Below, piece by piece: positions 45,363 through 55,253 of a stretch of 64,000 nt of DNA. The notes beneath the pieces were generated by a model. It was not told where the DNA came from and ran no database searches. It saw only the letters and a program-made list of their open reading frames with translations. Each line of letters opens with the position of its first letter. The stretch's first letter is position 1. Source of the stretch: Nitrosomonadaceae bacterium (GTDB taxonomy: Bacteria; Pseudomonadota; Gammaproteobacteria; Burkholderiales; Nitrosomonadaceae). The DNA lies in assembly GCA_919902515.1 (NCBI GenBank), contig CAKKRD010000010.1, positions 1-64,000 on the forward strand, read 5' to 3'. A program made the translations under genes and the position numbers.

Positions 45363-46316
45363 CTATGCTGGAGCGCCGACGAAGAATTTCGCCATTTCAT
45401 AGTAAATCGGCACGCCGATAAATATGTTAAATGGGAAGGTCACCCCGAGGGAAGCGCCGATCGATACCGCTGGATCCGCATCCGGTACCGCGATGCGCAT
45501 GGCTGCGGGAGCGGCGATGTAGGAGCAACTGGCGTACAGCACACCCAGCATCGTGGTGCCGCCCAACGACAGGCCAAATGCGCTGCCCAGGAAGCAGCCG
45601 AGCAGCCCGGCTGCTAGCGGGAACGCGATGCCGAATACAAGCAGGAACGCGCCTTTTTTCCTGATTGCCGCCAGCCGCGCCGATGCCAGCAGACCCATCT
45701 CCAGCAGGAAGAAAGCCAGCACGCCCATGAACAGGTCCATGAACATCTTGTCCAGCGGTGAGACCAATTTCACGATACCGGCGTAGTAACCGATGATAAC
45801 CCCGCCAACCATCAGGAAAATGCTGGTGCCGGTCAGGATCTCGTGCATCAGTTTGCCCCACGCGGTTTCGCCTCCGGCGCCGCGTCGTGCCAGAATCGTG
45901 CCGGTTACCAGCGCCGGTATCTCCATCAGCGCCATGATCAGTACCATGTAGCCCTCGGACGTCTGCCCTACACCTTCCAGGAAGGCAATGCCCACGGCGA
46001 AGGTCACCGCACTCACCGAGCCGTAGTGGGCGGCGATGGCTCCCGAGTCAGCTTGGTTAAATTTACCTATATGCTTCAATATGGGATAGGCGCACAACGG
46101 AACCAGTGCCGCGAGTACAACCATGGACAGGGCAATGGGCAGCACCTCCATGATTTCGTACTTGGCCATCGATACCCCGCCCTTGAGACCGATCGCGATC
46201 AATAGGAAAAGGCTCATGCTTTTGTATAAAGCCTCGGGGATCTTGAGATCGGATCTCAGCACTCCGGCCAAAACCCCCAAGATGAAAAACAGTACTACTG
46301 GTTGTACGGTTGGCAT
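45363..46316 (-). CDS. sbtA: SbtA-like sodium-dependent bicarbonate transporter
   Basis: 317 aa, about ten hydrophobic helices in two repeats. Family blocks include AIGLKGGVSMA (residues ~41-51), HYGSVSAVTFAVG, LVTGTILARR and YASCSYIAAPAAMR. These are shared with cyanobacterial SbtA, a Na+/HCO3- symporter. GGGAG lies 8 bases before the ATG. It is the first gene of a two-gene unit with the P-II-like protein and lies upstream of the DAB-type operon in the same direction. It would bring in bicarbonate when external levels are low. Specificity for bicarbonate is inferred from family and partners. Confidence 0.88.
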   Translation of the reverse strand: MPTVQPVVLFFILGVLAGVLRSDLKIPEALYKSMSLFLLIAIGLKGGVSMAKYEIMEVLPIALSMVVLAALVPLCAYPILKHIGKFNQADSGAIAAHYGSVSAVTFAVGIAFLEGVGQTSEGYMVLIMALMEIPALVTGTILARRGAGGETAWGKLMHEILTGTSIFLMVGGVIIGYYAGIVKLVSPLDKMFMDLFMGVLAFFLLEMGLLASARLAAIRKKGAFLLVFGIAFPLAAGLLGCFLGSAFGLSLGGTTMLGVLYASCSYIAAPAAMRIAVPDADPAVSIGASLGVTFPFNIFIGVPIYYEMAKFFVGAPA

Positions 46317-46391
46317 ACGTCATCTCCCTATTTGATTATTTTTCTACTGGTAATACGAGTGCAGCAAATTAGCATAGCGAATGTGAAGAAA

Positions 46392-46406
46392 ACATCTTTT
46401 AGATGT
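46392..46406 (-). terminator. Weak hairpin between the sensor kinase and sbtA
   Basis: ACATCT-TTT-AGATGT forms a 6-bp stem with 3-base loop. Read on the minus strand it is followed by TTTTC. It could weakly end the two-component transcript before the sbtA promoter region, but the stem is short and AT-rich. Confidence 0.35.
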
Positions 46407-46435
46407 GATTAATTTGTGAGGCCTAGAGTATTGTG

Positions 46436-47704
46436 TCAGGGAAAGGTGATATGGAAAGTCGCGCCCTGCCCGGGCGTGCTGTCGACCTCGATGCGCCAGC
46501 CGTAGTGATCGCAAATGCGTTTGACGATGGCCAGCCCGATCCCCAAGCCCTCGCCCTGGGTCGAGCCACGGAAAAAGCGTTCGAACAGGAAAGGCAGGTA
46601 AGAGGGTTCGATACCGATACCCGAATCGGAGATCGTGAGTTGGCGGCCGCTGAATTTCACCCGCACAGAACCACTCGCGGTATATTGCACGGCGTTGCGC
46701 AGCAGGTTCACCAAGGCAGTGTGCAGCGCTTGACGGTTGAGCGTGAGGACGGCTTCCGGCTCCACTGCCACCTCGAAGTCAAGGTGTTTGCGCGCGATTT
46801 CCGGGCGTAAAGGCTCCGCCGCATCGTACACGCATTCCGCGATTGCAACCGGTTCGGTGACGCCCAGCGCCTGTTCGCGGGCAAGAAACAGTAAAGCCTG
46901 CAATTGTTCGCCCATGCGGGTCGCTGCCGCCTCGATCATGCCGATGCGGGTGCGCACCTTTTCGGACATGTTCGGCTCGGTCGCCAGCAACTCGCAACTC
47001 GTCAGGATCGTGGTGATCGGGGTACGCATTTCATGGCTTACGTTGGCGGTGAATTCCTGTTCACGCTGCAGCATGCGCCTGATACGACTCTGGTAATCAT
47101 CCAGTGCGTGTGCAAGCTGCGCCACTTCTTCATCCATCCCTGGCTGTGTCAGTGTTACGCCCTGCACATTGCCGGGCGCGAGATTCCTTACCTTCTCGGC
47201 AAGGTCGGCGACTTCTCTGACGAGCAGTCCGGCGAGCAGGTATCCCACCACCAGTGCTACGCCGACCAGCAAGATCAGCGACAGCCCGATCAGCAGCCCG
47301 AACTCCTGTTTGCGCTGCTCATGCAGCCCGATTTCATACGCAACAAGAAACTTGACCCCATCGACGTGCCGTACCGCGACCCGGACTTCCTGGGGACCGC
47401 GAAATACCATGTGCCGCCTTTGGTTGAGACCCTGCAGGTAACCCGGCAGCCGCAATTCCTCAGTATGGTCGCGCAAGATGTATTCTTCGAGGTTGGAGCC
47501 CGCTTGTGGAATAAAATCAGGCTGCTGACGATAGCGCTCAATGAGATGGTCCATCTCCATTTCAATGACCTGCTCGATGTGCGCCTCTTCGATATCGCCG
47601 GAAGCGACATAAAGGCTGATGCCCAGGGTACCGACGACGAATATGCAGAATATTGCGAACGCCAGCGCAATGCGCAGGCGCAGGCCGCGCTTAAGCTCGA
47701 GCAC
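46436..47704 (-). CDS. Sensor histidine kinase
   Basis: 422 aa. Two membrane helices (about 11-33 and 137-160) flank a ~100-residue periplasmic sensor. A HAMP-like linker follows, then the phospho-acceptor H224 in FTANVSHEMRTPIT and the ATPase boxes LVNLLRNAVQY, ISDSGIGIEPSYLP and GEGLGIGLAIVK. It overlaps the response regulator gene by 14 bases, a standard pair. The periplasmic domain (RYRQQPDFIPQAGSNLEEYI) is of a type found in kinases tied to envelope or metal sensing, but I cannot name the signal. It is next to sbtA on the same strand, yet separated by a gap and a hairpin. Confidence 0.92.
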   Translation of the reverse strand: MLELKRGLRLRIALAFAIFCIFVVGTLGISLYVASGDIEEAHIEQVIEMEMDHLIERYRQQPDFIPQAGSNLEEYILRDHTEELRLPGYLQGLNQRRHMVFRGPQEVRVAVRHVDGVKFLVAYEIGLHEQRKQEFGLLIGLSLILLVGVALVVGYLLAGLLVREVADLAEKVRNLAPGNVQGVTLTQPGMDEEVAQLAHALDDYQSRIRRMLQREQEFTANVSHEMRTPITTILTSCELLATEPNMSEKVRTRIGMIEAAATRMGEQLQALLFLAREQALGVTEPVAIAECVYDAAEPLRPEIARKHLDFEVAVEPEAVLTLNRQALHTALVNLLRNAVQYTASGSVRVKFSGRQLTISDSGIGIEPSYLPFLFERFFRGSTQGEGLGIGLAIVKRICDHYGWRIEVDSTPGQGATFHITFP

Positions 47705-48374
47705 GAGTAATCAGACGATAACCGAGGCCGTGGACCGTCTCGATCGGATCGTAGCCGCCAACCCGGACCAGTGCACGGCGCAGTTCGTGCATATGGCTGC
47801 GCAGGGTATCGCTGGTTTCCTGCGCACCTCCCCACACTCCCGATTCGAGTTCTTTCCGGCTGAAGACGCGGCCGGGCTCGCCCATCATGAGAGCAAGCAG
47901 ACGGATACATTTTGGCGGCAATTTGACCCCTGAACCGGCGAATTTGACCGACATCGTTTTCGGGTCGAATGTCAGATCGCCGGTTTCCAGCGTGCGGCTG
48001 GTGACCTTGCCACTATGGCGTTTATGCATTGCAACCAGACGCGCTTCGACTTCTTTCAATGCAAACGGCTTGACCAGATAGTCATCGGCCCCGTGTTCGA
48101 AACCCTTCAGCTTGTCCTCCAGCGTGTCGCGCGCGGTCAACATCAGCACCGGCGTGTCCAGATGCGCTTCCTGCCGCAGCTTGCGGCACAATGTGATGCC
48201 GTCCATACCCGGCAAACCAAGATCAAGCAGAATACCGTCAAAGTGCTGTGTAATCGCGAGATGCAGGCCAGTGACGCCGTCAGCGGCCGCATCGACACTG
48301 TGCCCGCGGGCTTCCAGAAAATCGTAGAGATTGGTAGCGATTGCCGGATCGTCTTCGATTATGAGTATATGCAC
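47691..48374 (-). CDS. OmpR-family response regulator
   Basis: 227 aa. Receiver domain with acidic pocket IIEDDP, phospho-acceptor D51 (ILLDLGLPGMDG), then T and K at LMLTARD and YLVKPF. A C-terminal winged helix follows (KCIRLLALMMGEPGRVFSRKEL, SDTLRSHMHELRRAL). It binds DNA as a dimer when phosphorylated by the overlapping kinase. Targets are unknown; none of the palindromes listed here can be assigned to it. Confidence 0.93.
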   Translation of the reverse strand: MHILIIEDDPAIATNLYDFLEARGHSVDAAADGVTGLHLAITQHFDGILLDLGLPGMDGITLCRKLRQEAHLDTPVLMLTARDTLEDKLKGFEHGADDYLVKPFALKEVEARLVAMHKRHSGKVTSRTLETGDLTFDPKTMSVKFAGSGVKLPPKCIRLLALMMGEPGRVFSRKELESGVWGGAQETSDTLRSHMHELRRALVRVGGYDPIETVHGLGYRLITRARA

Positions 48375-48452
48375 GAATGAGTGTCCTGCTGAAACATTAC
48401 AAAGAGATGCCGCGCTGAAATCCGGGTTGTTAGAAGTACCCCATCAAACTGG

Positions 48453-49517
48453 TCACTGGTGATATTTGCGGCTCAGGGCATGCACAGCTTCCGCCAGGAT
48501 CAGGGCACTCTCCGGCGGCGTGAACTGGGAAATGCCGTGGCCAAGATTGAACACATGGCCACTGCCGTTGCCATAGCCGGCAAGAATTTTTTCCACCTCA
48601 GCGGTAATAACTTCCGGCGCAGCAAACAATACTGCCGGATCGAGATTGCCTTGCAGCGCAACCTTGTCGCCGATGCGCCGACGCGCTTCCGCGATATCCA
48701 CGGTCCAGTCGAGTCCGACCGCATCACACCCGCTGTTGGCAATGCTCTCCAGCCACAGTCCGCCGCCCTTGGTGAAAACGACGGCGGGGATACGTACGCC
48801 GCCATGCTCACGCGTTATTCCAGCCAGTATCTGGCTCATGTAACGCAAGGAAAATTCCTGATAGGCGTTATGCGATAAAGCTCCGCCCCAGGTATCAAAA
48901 ATCATCACTGCCTGCGCACCGGATTCGATCTGCGCGTTGAGATAAGCAGTGACTGCCTGGGCATTGATGTTGAGAATGTGGTGCAGCAGATCGGGCCGCT
49001 GGTAAAGCATGGTTTTTATTTGCCGGAAATCAGTGCCGCCGCAGCCTTCCACCATGTAGCAGGCAAGCGTAAACGGACTGCCGGAAAAACCGATCAGCGG
49101 AACCTGGTTATCCAGCGTTTTGCGAATTTGTGCCACCGCGTCCATCACATAACGTAAATGCACGGCAGGATCGGGCACCGTAAGCGCGCGAATTTCCCAC
49201 TCCTCACGCAACGGCCGCTCGAACTTGGGGCCCTCGCCTTCGGCGAAATAAAGTCCCAGTCCCATCGCATCCGGAATGGTAAGGATGTCGGAAAATAGTA
49301 TTGCCGCATCCAGTGGAAATCGTGCCAGCGGCTGCATGGTAACTTCAGTGGCGAAATCGGGGCTCTTGCACAGCGAAAGAAAATCGCCAGCACGGGCACG
49401 AGTCTGGTTATATTCAGGGAGATAGCGTCCAGCCTGACGCATCAGCCATACCGGCGTATATTCAGTGGGTTGGCGCAGCAGCGCGCGTATCAACGTATCG
49501 TTTTTTAGTTTTGTCAT
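48453..49517 (-). CDS. hemE: Uroporphyrinogen decarboxylase
   Basis: About 354 aa from ATG 49517; a GTG four codons earlier is possible. The signature [16 protein letters not shown] at the N-terminus holds the substrate-binding arginines, and [16 protein letters not shown] and [10 protein letters not shown] are the other standard blocks. It removes four acetate carboxyls from uroporphyrinogen III to give coproporphyrinogen III in heme synthesis. hemB lies about 11 kb to the right, so heme genes are scattered. 128 bases separate it from dgt upstream. Confidence 0.97.
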   Translation of the reverse strand: MTKLKNDTLIRALLRQPTEYTPVWLMRQAGRYLPEYNQTRARAGDFLSLCKSPDFATEVTMQPLARFPLDAAILFSDILTIPDAMGLGLYFAEGEGPKFERPLREEWEIRALTVPDPAVHLRYVMDAVAQIRKTLDNQVPLIGFSGSPFTLACYMVEGCGGTDFRQIKTMLYQRPDLLHHILNINAQAVTAYLNAQIESGAQAVMIFDTWGGALSHNAYQEFSLRYMSQILAGITREHGGVRIPAVVFTKGGGLWLESIANSGCDAVGLDWTVDIAEARRRIGDKVALQGNLDPAVLFAAPEVITAEVEKILAGYGNGSGHVFNLGHGISQFTPPESALILAEAVHALSRKYHQ

Positions 49518-49645
49518 TTGCAAGCCCACTCAATCGCATAAATTCAACCAGATACTACCAGCGATTGGCTTCTGCGTACACAGTGCGCGTCGTCCAGAAG
49601 CAGTGCCACAGCGACCGATCTGAATATGGCTGAGCCATTTTTTAA

Positions 49646-50767
49646 TCAGCTTTCCTCGATGGCGAACAGCCGCCGGTATTCCCGGATCGCGTAACGATCG
49701 GTCATGCCGGCGATGTAGTCGGCGATGGCCTGATGCCCGTCCTGCTGGTACTTGATCTGGTGCTCTGGCGGAAGCAAACGGGTATCCGAGCTAAATGCAT
49801 TGAACAGCATTTCGATGGTATGCCGCGCTTTGTTGCTCATGCGCGCCACCTGATAGTGCCGGTAAAGATGGTCGCGCAGGAATTTCTTCAACTCCTGCTG
49901 TTCCAACCTGATTTTCTCACTGAAACCGATCAGTAGCGGGGCCATTCGCACCGCAGGCAGGTCTTCCAGCCGGGCGGCAGTGATGCTGGCCGCACTTTGT
50001 CTGATCAGATCCGCCACCAGGGTGTTGATCATGCGTCGCACGGTTTCATGAACCAGACGCCGTCCCGAGATCGCAGGATAAAGTTTTCTCACCATCGCCA
50101 GATGCCGTAAAAATATGCCGACTTGCTCCAGTTGCTCCTGAGCGATGAGGCCGGAACGCAGACCGTCGTCCACGTCGTGATTGTTATAGGCAATTTCATC
50201 GGCCAGATTGGCGAGCTGTGCTTCCAGTGACGGCCTTTGATTAGAGAGGAAGCGCTCGCCCACGTCCCCGAGTTTTTTGGCATTTTTCTTCGCGCAATGC
50301 TTAAGTATGCCTTCACGGGTTTCGAAGCACAGATTCAGACCGTCAAACGCGCCGTAACGCTCTTCCAGCACATCGACCACACGCAGGGATTGCAGATTGT
50401 GTTCAAAACCGCCATGATTTTTCATGCAGTCGTTCAGCGCATCCTGCCCGGCGTGACCGAATGGCGTATGCCCCAAATCATGCGCCAGGGCAATGGCTTC
50501 AACCAGGTCTTCGTTAAGATGCAGATTGCGCGCGACGGAGCGGCCGATTTGCGCCACTTCCAGGCTGTGGGTCAGACGGGTACGAAACAGGTCTCCTTCA
50601 TGATTGACGAAAACCTGGGTTTTGTACTCAAGCCGGCGGAATGCGGTGGAATGAATGATGCGATCACGGTCGCGCTGGAATTCACTGCGCCCGGACGGGG
50701 ATTCCTCCTGCACACGGCGGCCGCGTGAATTTGCCGACGATACTGCGTAAGGCGAGAACTTATGCAT
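49646..50767 (-). CDS. dgt: Deoxyguanosinetriphosphate triphosphohydrolase-like protein
   Basis: About 373 aa, ATG at 50767, overlapping the aroB stop by 8 bases. HD-domain metal ligands: H in [16 protein letters not shown] in [16 protein letters not shown], and a later D in [15 protein letters not shown]. The N-terminal [38 protein letters not shown] is typical of the Dgt-like family common in betaproteobacteria. It hydrolyses dNTPs to nucleosides and triphosphate. Coupled to aroB in the aroK-aroB-dgt run, a frequent order in this class. Confidence 0.93.
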   Translation of the reverse strand: MHKFSPYAVSSANSRGRRVQEESPSGRSEFQRDRDRIIHSTAFRRLEYKTQVFVNHEGDLFRTRLTHSLEVAQIGRSVARNLHLNEDLVEAIALAHDLGHTPFGHAGQDALNDCMKNHGGFEHNLQSLRVVDVLEERYGAFDGLNLCFETREGILKHCAKKNAKKLGDVGERFLSNQRPSLEAQLANLADEIAYNNHDVDDGLRSGLIAQEQLEQVGIFLRHLAMVRKLYPAISGRRLVHETVRRMINTLVADLIRQSAASITAARLEDLPAVRMAPLLIGFSEKIRLEQQELKKFLRDHLYRHYQVARMSNKARHTIEMLFNAFSSDTRLLPPEHQIKYQQDGHQAIADYIAGMTDRYAIREYRRLFAIEES

Positions 50768-51860
50768 TGACAATGCATTCCACCAGAGTGCCGGTTAGTA
50801 CAGCCGCGGGTACCTCGGCATGAATCACAGCTTCACCAATACGTTTGAGGAGAACAAAACGCATTTTCCCGCCTTCGACTTTTTTGTCCATTCCCATCAG
50901 GTGCAGGTATTTTTCCACACCAAGATCGGGCGCAACAACAGGAAGCCCGGCCTGCAGGTAAATCTTGCGGATGCGCCCGACTTCGGCTGTACTGATCAGG
51001 TGCATGCGCTGTGACAATTCCGCAGCCAGCAACGTGCCTGCTGCCACGGCTTCGCCGTGCAGCCACACGCCGTAGCCCATGCCATTTTCGATGGCATGAG
51101 CAAAGGTATGGCCAAGATTGAGCAGCGCCCTTACACCACTTTCGCGTTCGTCAGCCGCGACAACTTCGGCCTTGTTCATGCAACTTCGTCGAATTGCTTC
51201 GTTCAACACATCCGGATCGCGCGCTAGCAGCTTGGTCATATTCTGTTCCAGCCACTCGAAAAAGATGGGGTCCCGGATCAATCCATACTTGATGATCTCC
51301 GCAATGCCGGCACGTAATTCCCTCTCGGGCAAGGTGTCGAGTGTTGCGCTGTCCGCCACCACCACGCGCGGCTGATGAAAAGCACCGATCATGTTCTTGC
51401 CGAGCGGGTGATTGATGCCGGTCTTGCCGCCCACCGAAGAATCCACTTGCGCCAGCAGCGTGGTTGGAACCTGGATAAACGGCACTCCACGCAGATAAGT
51501 TGCGGCAGCGAACCCGGCCAGATCACCGATGACTCCGCCACCCAGCGCGATGACCGCAGTGTTGCGTTCACAGCGGTTTGATAGCAGAGCGTCGAAAATA
51601 AGATTCAACGTTTGCCAGTTTTTGTGCTCCTCACCGTCGGGAAGGATGATGGAGATAGCCGCTACCCCATGGCTTTCCAGTCCCATACGCAATCGTTCCA
51701 GGTAAAGCGGCGCCACCGTGGTGTTGGTGACGATGGCAACCCGCTTCTGCGGCAGGTAGGGCAGAATAAGGTCGGGCTGATCCAATATGCCAGCGCCGAT
51801 AAGTATCGGGTAGCTACGCTCGTTTGCTGCAGAGGCGAACTCTACCGTAATGGTTTGCAT
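50760..51860 (-). CDS. aroB: 3-dehydroquinate synthase
   Basis: 366 aa. NAD-binding segments [19 protein letters not shown] and [21 protein letters not shown], substrate and zinc ligands in [19 protein letters not shown], and [13 protein letters not shown] (zinc histidine) are all present. It turns DAHP into 3-dehydroquinate, the second step of the shikimate pathway. It follows aroK by 49 bases and overlaps dgt. Confidence 0.97.
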   Translation of the reverse strand: MQTITVEFASAANERSYPILIGAGILDQPDLILPYLPQKRVAIVTNTTVAPLYLERLRMGLESHGVAAISIILPDGEEHKNWQTLNLIFDALLSNRCERNTAVIALGGGVIGDLAGFAAATYLRGVPFIQVPTTLLAQVDSSVGGKTGINHPLGKNMIGAFHQPRVVVADSATLDTLPERELRAGIAEIIKYGLIRDPIFFEWLEQNMTKLLARDPDVLNEAIRRSCMNKAEVVAADERESGVRALLNLGHTFAHAIENGMGYGVWLHGEAVAAGTLLAAELSQRMHLISTAEVGRIRKIYLQAGLPVVAPDLGVEKYLHLMGMDKKVEGGKMRFVLLKRIGEAVIHAEVPAAVLTGTLVECIVNA

Positions 51861-51909
51861 GGTATTCGTATGGATTTCATGGGTGTTGCAACAAGACTGC
51901 CAAGGTGGA

Positions 51910-52506
51910 TCAAGGAACCTCTGAATAAGTCCCGTCTATGTTCAAATCAGCACCCGTTAGCTGTTGCGCGAGTGATTGAGTCAGTTGACGAGTACTCTGC
52001 GTTCCGCTTTCAACAATGATATGCGCTATTTCACAGTAAAGTGGATCACGTTGCGCGTAGAGCTCAGCCAGTTTGGCATGGGGATTCGGGGTCTGCAGCA
52101 GTGGCCGGCTCTTGTCGTGCCGGGTACGCCGCCACAGATCATCCACTGTGGCTCGCAGATAGACTACGGTACCATTACGCCTTAACAGCTCACGATTTTC
52201 CGCACTCAGTATTGCACCACCCCCTGTGGCCAGCACAATATTCTTTAATTTTACCAGTTCCTGTAGCATTTCCATCTCGCGCTTGCGAAAACCGGCCTCG
52301 CCTTCAATTTCAAAAATTACCGGTATGCCGACTCCGGTACGTTTCTGGATTTCACGATCTGAATCAAAAAATGTTTTATCCAGATGGCTGGCCAAAGACT
52401 TGCCGATGGTGGTTTTTCCCGCGCCCATCATGCCCACCAGAAAAATATTTCCGCCCGCTTCTGCCGCAGCATGGTCTGGCACCGTTGTCGCTTTAGCTGA
52501 ATTCAT
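51910..52506 (-). CDS. aroK: Shikimate kinase
   Basis: 198 aa, slightly long because of a 20-residue N-terminal extension before the Walker A motif ([17 protein letters not shown]). [13 protein letters not shown] carries the shikimate-binding aspartate, and [10 protein letters not shown] and [12 protein letters not shown] follow. It phosphorylates shikimate at the 3-hydroxyl. It sits between pilQ (88 bases upstream) and aroB, the conserved betaproteobacterial arrangement joining pilus and aromatic genes. A later methionine in the extension is not suitable, since it falls inside the kinase core. Confidence 0.96.
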   Translation of the reverse strand: MNSAKATTVPDHAAAEAGGNIFLVGMMGAGKTTIGKSLASHLDKTFFDSDREIQKRTGVGIPVIFEIEGEAGFRKREMEMLQELVKLKNIVLATGGGAILSAENRELLRRNGTVVYLRATVDDLWRRTRHDKSRPLLQTPNPHAKLAELYAQRDPLYCEIAHIIVESGTQSTRQLTQSLAQQLTGADLNIDGTYSEVP

Positions 52507-52593
52507 TCGGGCAATTGTAGCGGAAATGCCTGCATCCGCGTAAACACAAAAAACCGTAGCGGGCTTTGCCGAGGCTGGAGAAATTCTCCGTGG

Positions 52594-54732
52594 TCAGCGC
52601 ATATTAAGGCTGTCTTTCAATATGCGCGGGGTAACAAAAATCAGTAGTTCTGTTTTATTGTCCCTTATTGCGTTATTCCTGAACACGTTTCCAAGCAACG
52701 GAATATTTCCCAGCAGAGGCACCCTGTTGGTCAAAGTATTTTCGTCCCGGGAGAAAATACCGCCAATGACTACCGTCCCCCCATTCTCCACCAGTACCTG
52801 CGTGGTGATTTGCTTGGTATTGATGGTCGGCACACCAGTGGCTGTAATCGTGCCGATGCTGTCCTGATTGACGTTCAAGTTCATGATGACATTGTTGTCA
52901 GGCGTGATCTGTGGCGTAACCTTGAGGCGCAGTGTTGCATCCCTGAAGACAACGCTGGTGGCGCCGCTGCTGGTCGCCTGCTGGAAGGGTATGCGCGCAC
53001 CCTGTTCAATGGTGGCTTCAACCTGATCGGCAGTCACTATTCGCGGGCTGGCAATGACTTTGCCTCTGCCGTCAGTTTCCAGTGCGGACAACTCCAGGTT
53101 GACCAGAGTGCCATTATTGATCTTGATCAGGCTGAGGCCCAGTGTAAACGGCCCACCCAATGCGGCGGCGGCACCTGCAGCACCGATTGCTGGCATGTTG
53201 ACGTTATTAAACAGATTCGAGCCACTCGGGGAACCGCCAAGGGCCAAGGCGCTGGAACCCGTCTGAGGGCCGGAAATTCCGAGGCCGCCGACACTGTTAC
53301 TCTGAACACCGAAGCGGGCACCAAGATTACGGCTGAATGTGTCAATCGCCTCGACGATACGTGCCTCGATCATCACCTGCCGCACGGGTATGTCGATTTT
53401 TACGAGCAGTTTGCGCAGCTCTTCCAATTGCGTGGGCGTATCTCTCACAAACAAAGTGTTGGTGCGGGCATCCATCGCCACGCTGCCACGCTTGGACAAC
53501 ATCTTCTGCACCGGGTCAGCCAACATGGTTCTGATTACGTCGGCCTTCTGGTAACTCATCTGGAAACTCTCGGTGTGGATCGGCTCCAGATCGGAAATCT
53601 GCTGAAGGAACTCCAAATCAAGCTTCTCCTTGGTGGCAATTTCATCGCGTGGCGCAATCAGAATGACGTTACCGACTTGGCGCTGGCCCAATCCTTTGGC
53701 CTGAAGCATGATATCCAATGCCTGATCCCATGGGACATCCTTCAAACGCAGCGTAAGATTACCGGTGACTGTGTCGCTGGTGATGATATTGAGTCCGGTA
53801 AAATCAGCGATCACCTGCAGCACTGCGCGCACATCCACGTTCTGAAAATTGAGCGACAGCCTGTCGCCCTTGAAACCTCCACGGCCTGATTTTCCATTCG
53901 CGAGTCTGTCGAGATCCTCTGCCACCGGCTTCACTTTCAGAATAAATTTGGTATCCGTCTGATAAGCCGAATGTTCCCATGGCCCCTTGGATTCGATCAC
54001 CATGCGCACGTTTTCCCCATGCGTGAGGGTTTCGATGGTTTGTACCGGCGTGGCGAAATCCACTACATCCAGCCGCCGCTCCAGATTACGCGGCAGGGAT
54101 GCCTTGATGAATTCGACTACGATATTTTTTCCCTGCTGGCGCACATCAATTCCGATACCGGCATCCGACAAGTCCACCTGTACCAGCCCTTCACCGTCGG
54201 CACCGCGACGAAACTCCACATCCCGTAAACTGAGGAGCTGTGACCTGTCGGATTTGACTTCGGCAAAATGTGTGGCCGTACCGCTCACCGTGGGTTCAGC
54301 GATCACGCCCCGCAAGGTGATTAAAACGACTTTATCCTCGATTGCAGCAACATAATTCATCGGCCGAGACAGATTCATCACCAGACGGGTACGGCCTCCA
54401 ACCTGCACAATATTAAGGCTGCGCACTCCCCCTTCGTCAATTCTCAGAATATTCTTACCCAGTGCATTGGACGTGCTGAGGAAATCGAAATAAATCCGTG
54501 CCGAGTCTGAGTTGCTCAGGGAAATGCCAACGGGAGGGGCAGTCAGCGGCTGATTCATCGTCACCTTGACCACCGTCAGATTACCTTGAGCGGTGGAAAC
54601 ACTGATGTCTTCAATATTGTATTGCACAGCAGCAGCCGGTTCCGTGTCAGCCGCGATTGCGGGCGGGAGCATGGCCAATAACAAGATGCATCCCAGCCAC
54701 GCATAACGATTCATAACAGTCGGTGTGTTCAT
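52594..54732 (-). CDS. pilQ: Type IV pilus secretin PilQ
   Basis: 712 aa. A signal peptide ends near AIAADTEP (residues ~25-30). Two AMIN domains (roughly 40-140 and 170-270) bind peptidoglycan. STN (LSLNFQNVDVRAVLQVIADFTG, ~300-350), secretin-N (~390-460) and the secretin barrel (~530-705, with VPLLGNIPLLGNVF and LLIFVTPRIL) follow. It forms the outer-membrane pore through which the pilus passes. The start ATGA overlaps the pilP stop. A glycine/alanine-rich stretch (GASALALGGSPSGSNLF-like) lies in a secretin loop. Confidence 0.96.
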   Translation of the reverse strand: MNTPTVMNRYAWLGCILLLAMLPPAIAADTEPAAAVQYNIEDISVSTAQGNLTVVKVTMNQPLTAPPVGISLSNSDSARIYFDFLSTSNALGKNILRIDEGGVRSLNIVQVGGRTRLVMNLSRPMNYVAAIEDKVVLITLRGVIAEPTVSGTATHFAEVKSDRSQLLSLRDVEFRRGADGEGLVQVDLSDAGIGIDVRQQGKNIVVEFIKASLPRNLERRLDVVDFATPVQTIETLTHGENVRMVIESKGPWEHSAYQTDTKFILKVKPVAEDLDRLANGKSGRGGFKGDRLSLNFQNVDVRAVLQVIADFTGLNIITSDTVTGNLTLRLKDVPWDQALDIMLQAKGLGQRQVGNVILIAPRDEIATKEKLDLEFLQQISDLEPIHTESFQMSYQKADVIRTMLADPVQKMLSKRGSVAMDARTNTLFVRDTPTQLEELRKLLVKIDIPVRQVMIEARIVEAIDTFSRNLGARFGVQSNSVGGLGISGPQTGSSALALGGSPSGSNLFNNVNMPAIGAAGAAAALGGPFTLGLSLIKINNGTLVNLELSALETDGRGKVIASPRIVTADQVEATIEQGARIPFQQATSSGATSVVFRDATLRLKVTPQITPDNNVIMNLNVNQDSIGTITATGVPTINTKQITTQVLVENGGTVVIGGIFSRDENTLTNRVPLLGNIPLLGNVFRNNAIRDNKTELLIFVTPRILKDSLNMR

Positions 54733-55253
54733 TGACTTCGCTCCTGATCTTCCAGTATTAGGGTGCTGACACGTTCTGCCCAGTCACCGGTATTGTCTTG
54801 CACGATTTCTTTAAGCCTAACCTCGGATTCCGAGATTGCGGTTATCGACCCGAAATCCTGACCCAGATAGCCACCCACTCTGACCCGGTGGAGGGTATTG
54901 TCCGGTGTCCTGATCAGTGCGTAGATCGCCTTATTTTGTTGCAACGAGCCAACCATTTTCAGGCTCTCCAGCGGGAAGCTTTCCAGAAACTCCTTGCGTC
55001 GCTTCAGATCTGGCTGGAGTCCACCGCCGCCACTTTTCATCGACTCGCTCTTGCGCGGCTTGAATGGATCGGGAATATCGAATGCGTCATAGGGATAGCG
55101 CTCATAGGGCTTGATCACGGGTGGCGGAACCACCTTGCCATGCAGATCTTTGCCGGAATCTCTGATGAATTGATCCAGATCGCTATAGGTACTCTCAGCG
55201 CAAGCAGATAGCGCTAATGAAATCAGCAGCGGCAGATGAGACCGCTGCATCAT
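54729..55253 (-). CDS. pilP: Type IV pilus assembly lipoprotein PilP
   Basis: 174 aa. Lipoprotein signal LLISLALSACAES with lipobox cysteine at about 18. The C-terminal half (LESLKMVGSLQQNKAIYALIRTPDN and RVRVGGYLGQDFGSITAIS) is the beta-sandwich that contacts PilQ. It joins the inner-membrane PilMNO complex to the secretin. Overlaps pilO and pilQ by four bases each, so all are translated in step. M1 and M2 are adjacent possible starts. Confidence 0.95.
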   Translation of the reverse strand: MMQRSHLPLLISLALSACAESTYSDLDQFIRDSGKDLHGKVVPPPVIKPYERYPYDAFDIPDPFKPRKSESMKSGGGGLQPDLKRRKEFLESFPLESLKMVGSLQQNKAIYALIRTPDNTLHRVRVGGYLGQDFGSITAISESEVRLKEIVQDNTGDWAERVSTLILEDQERSQ

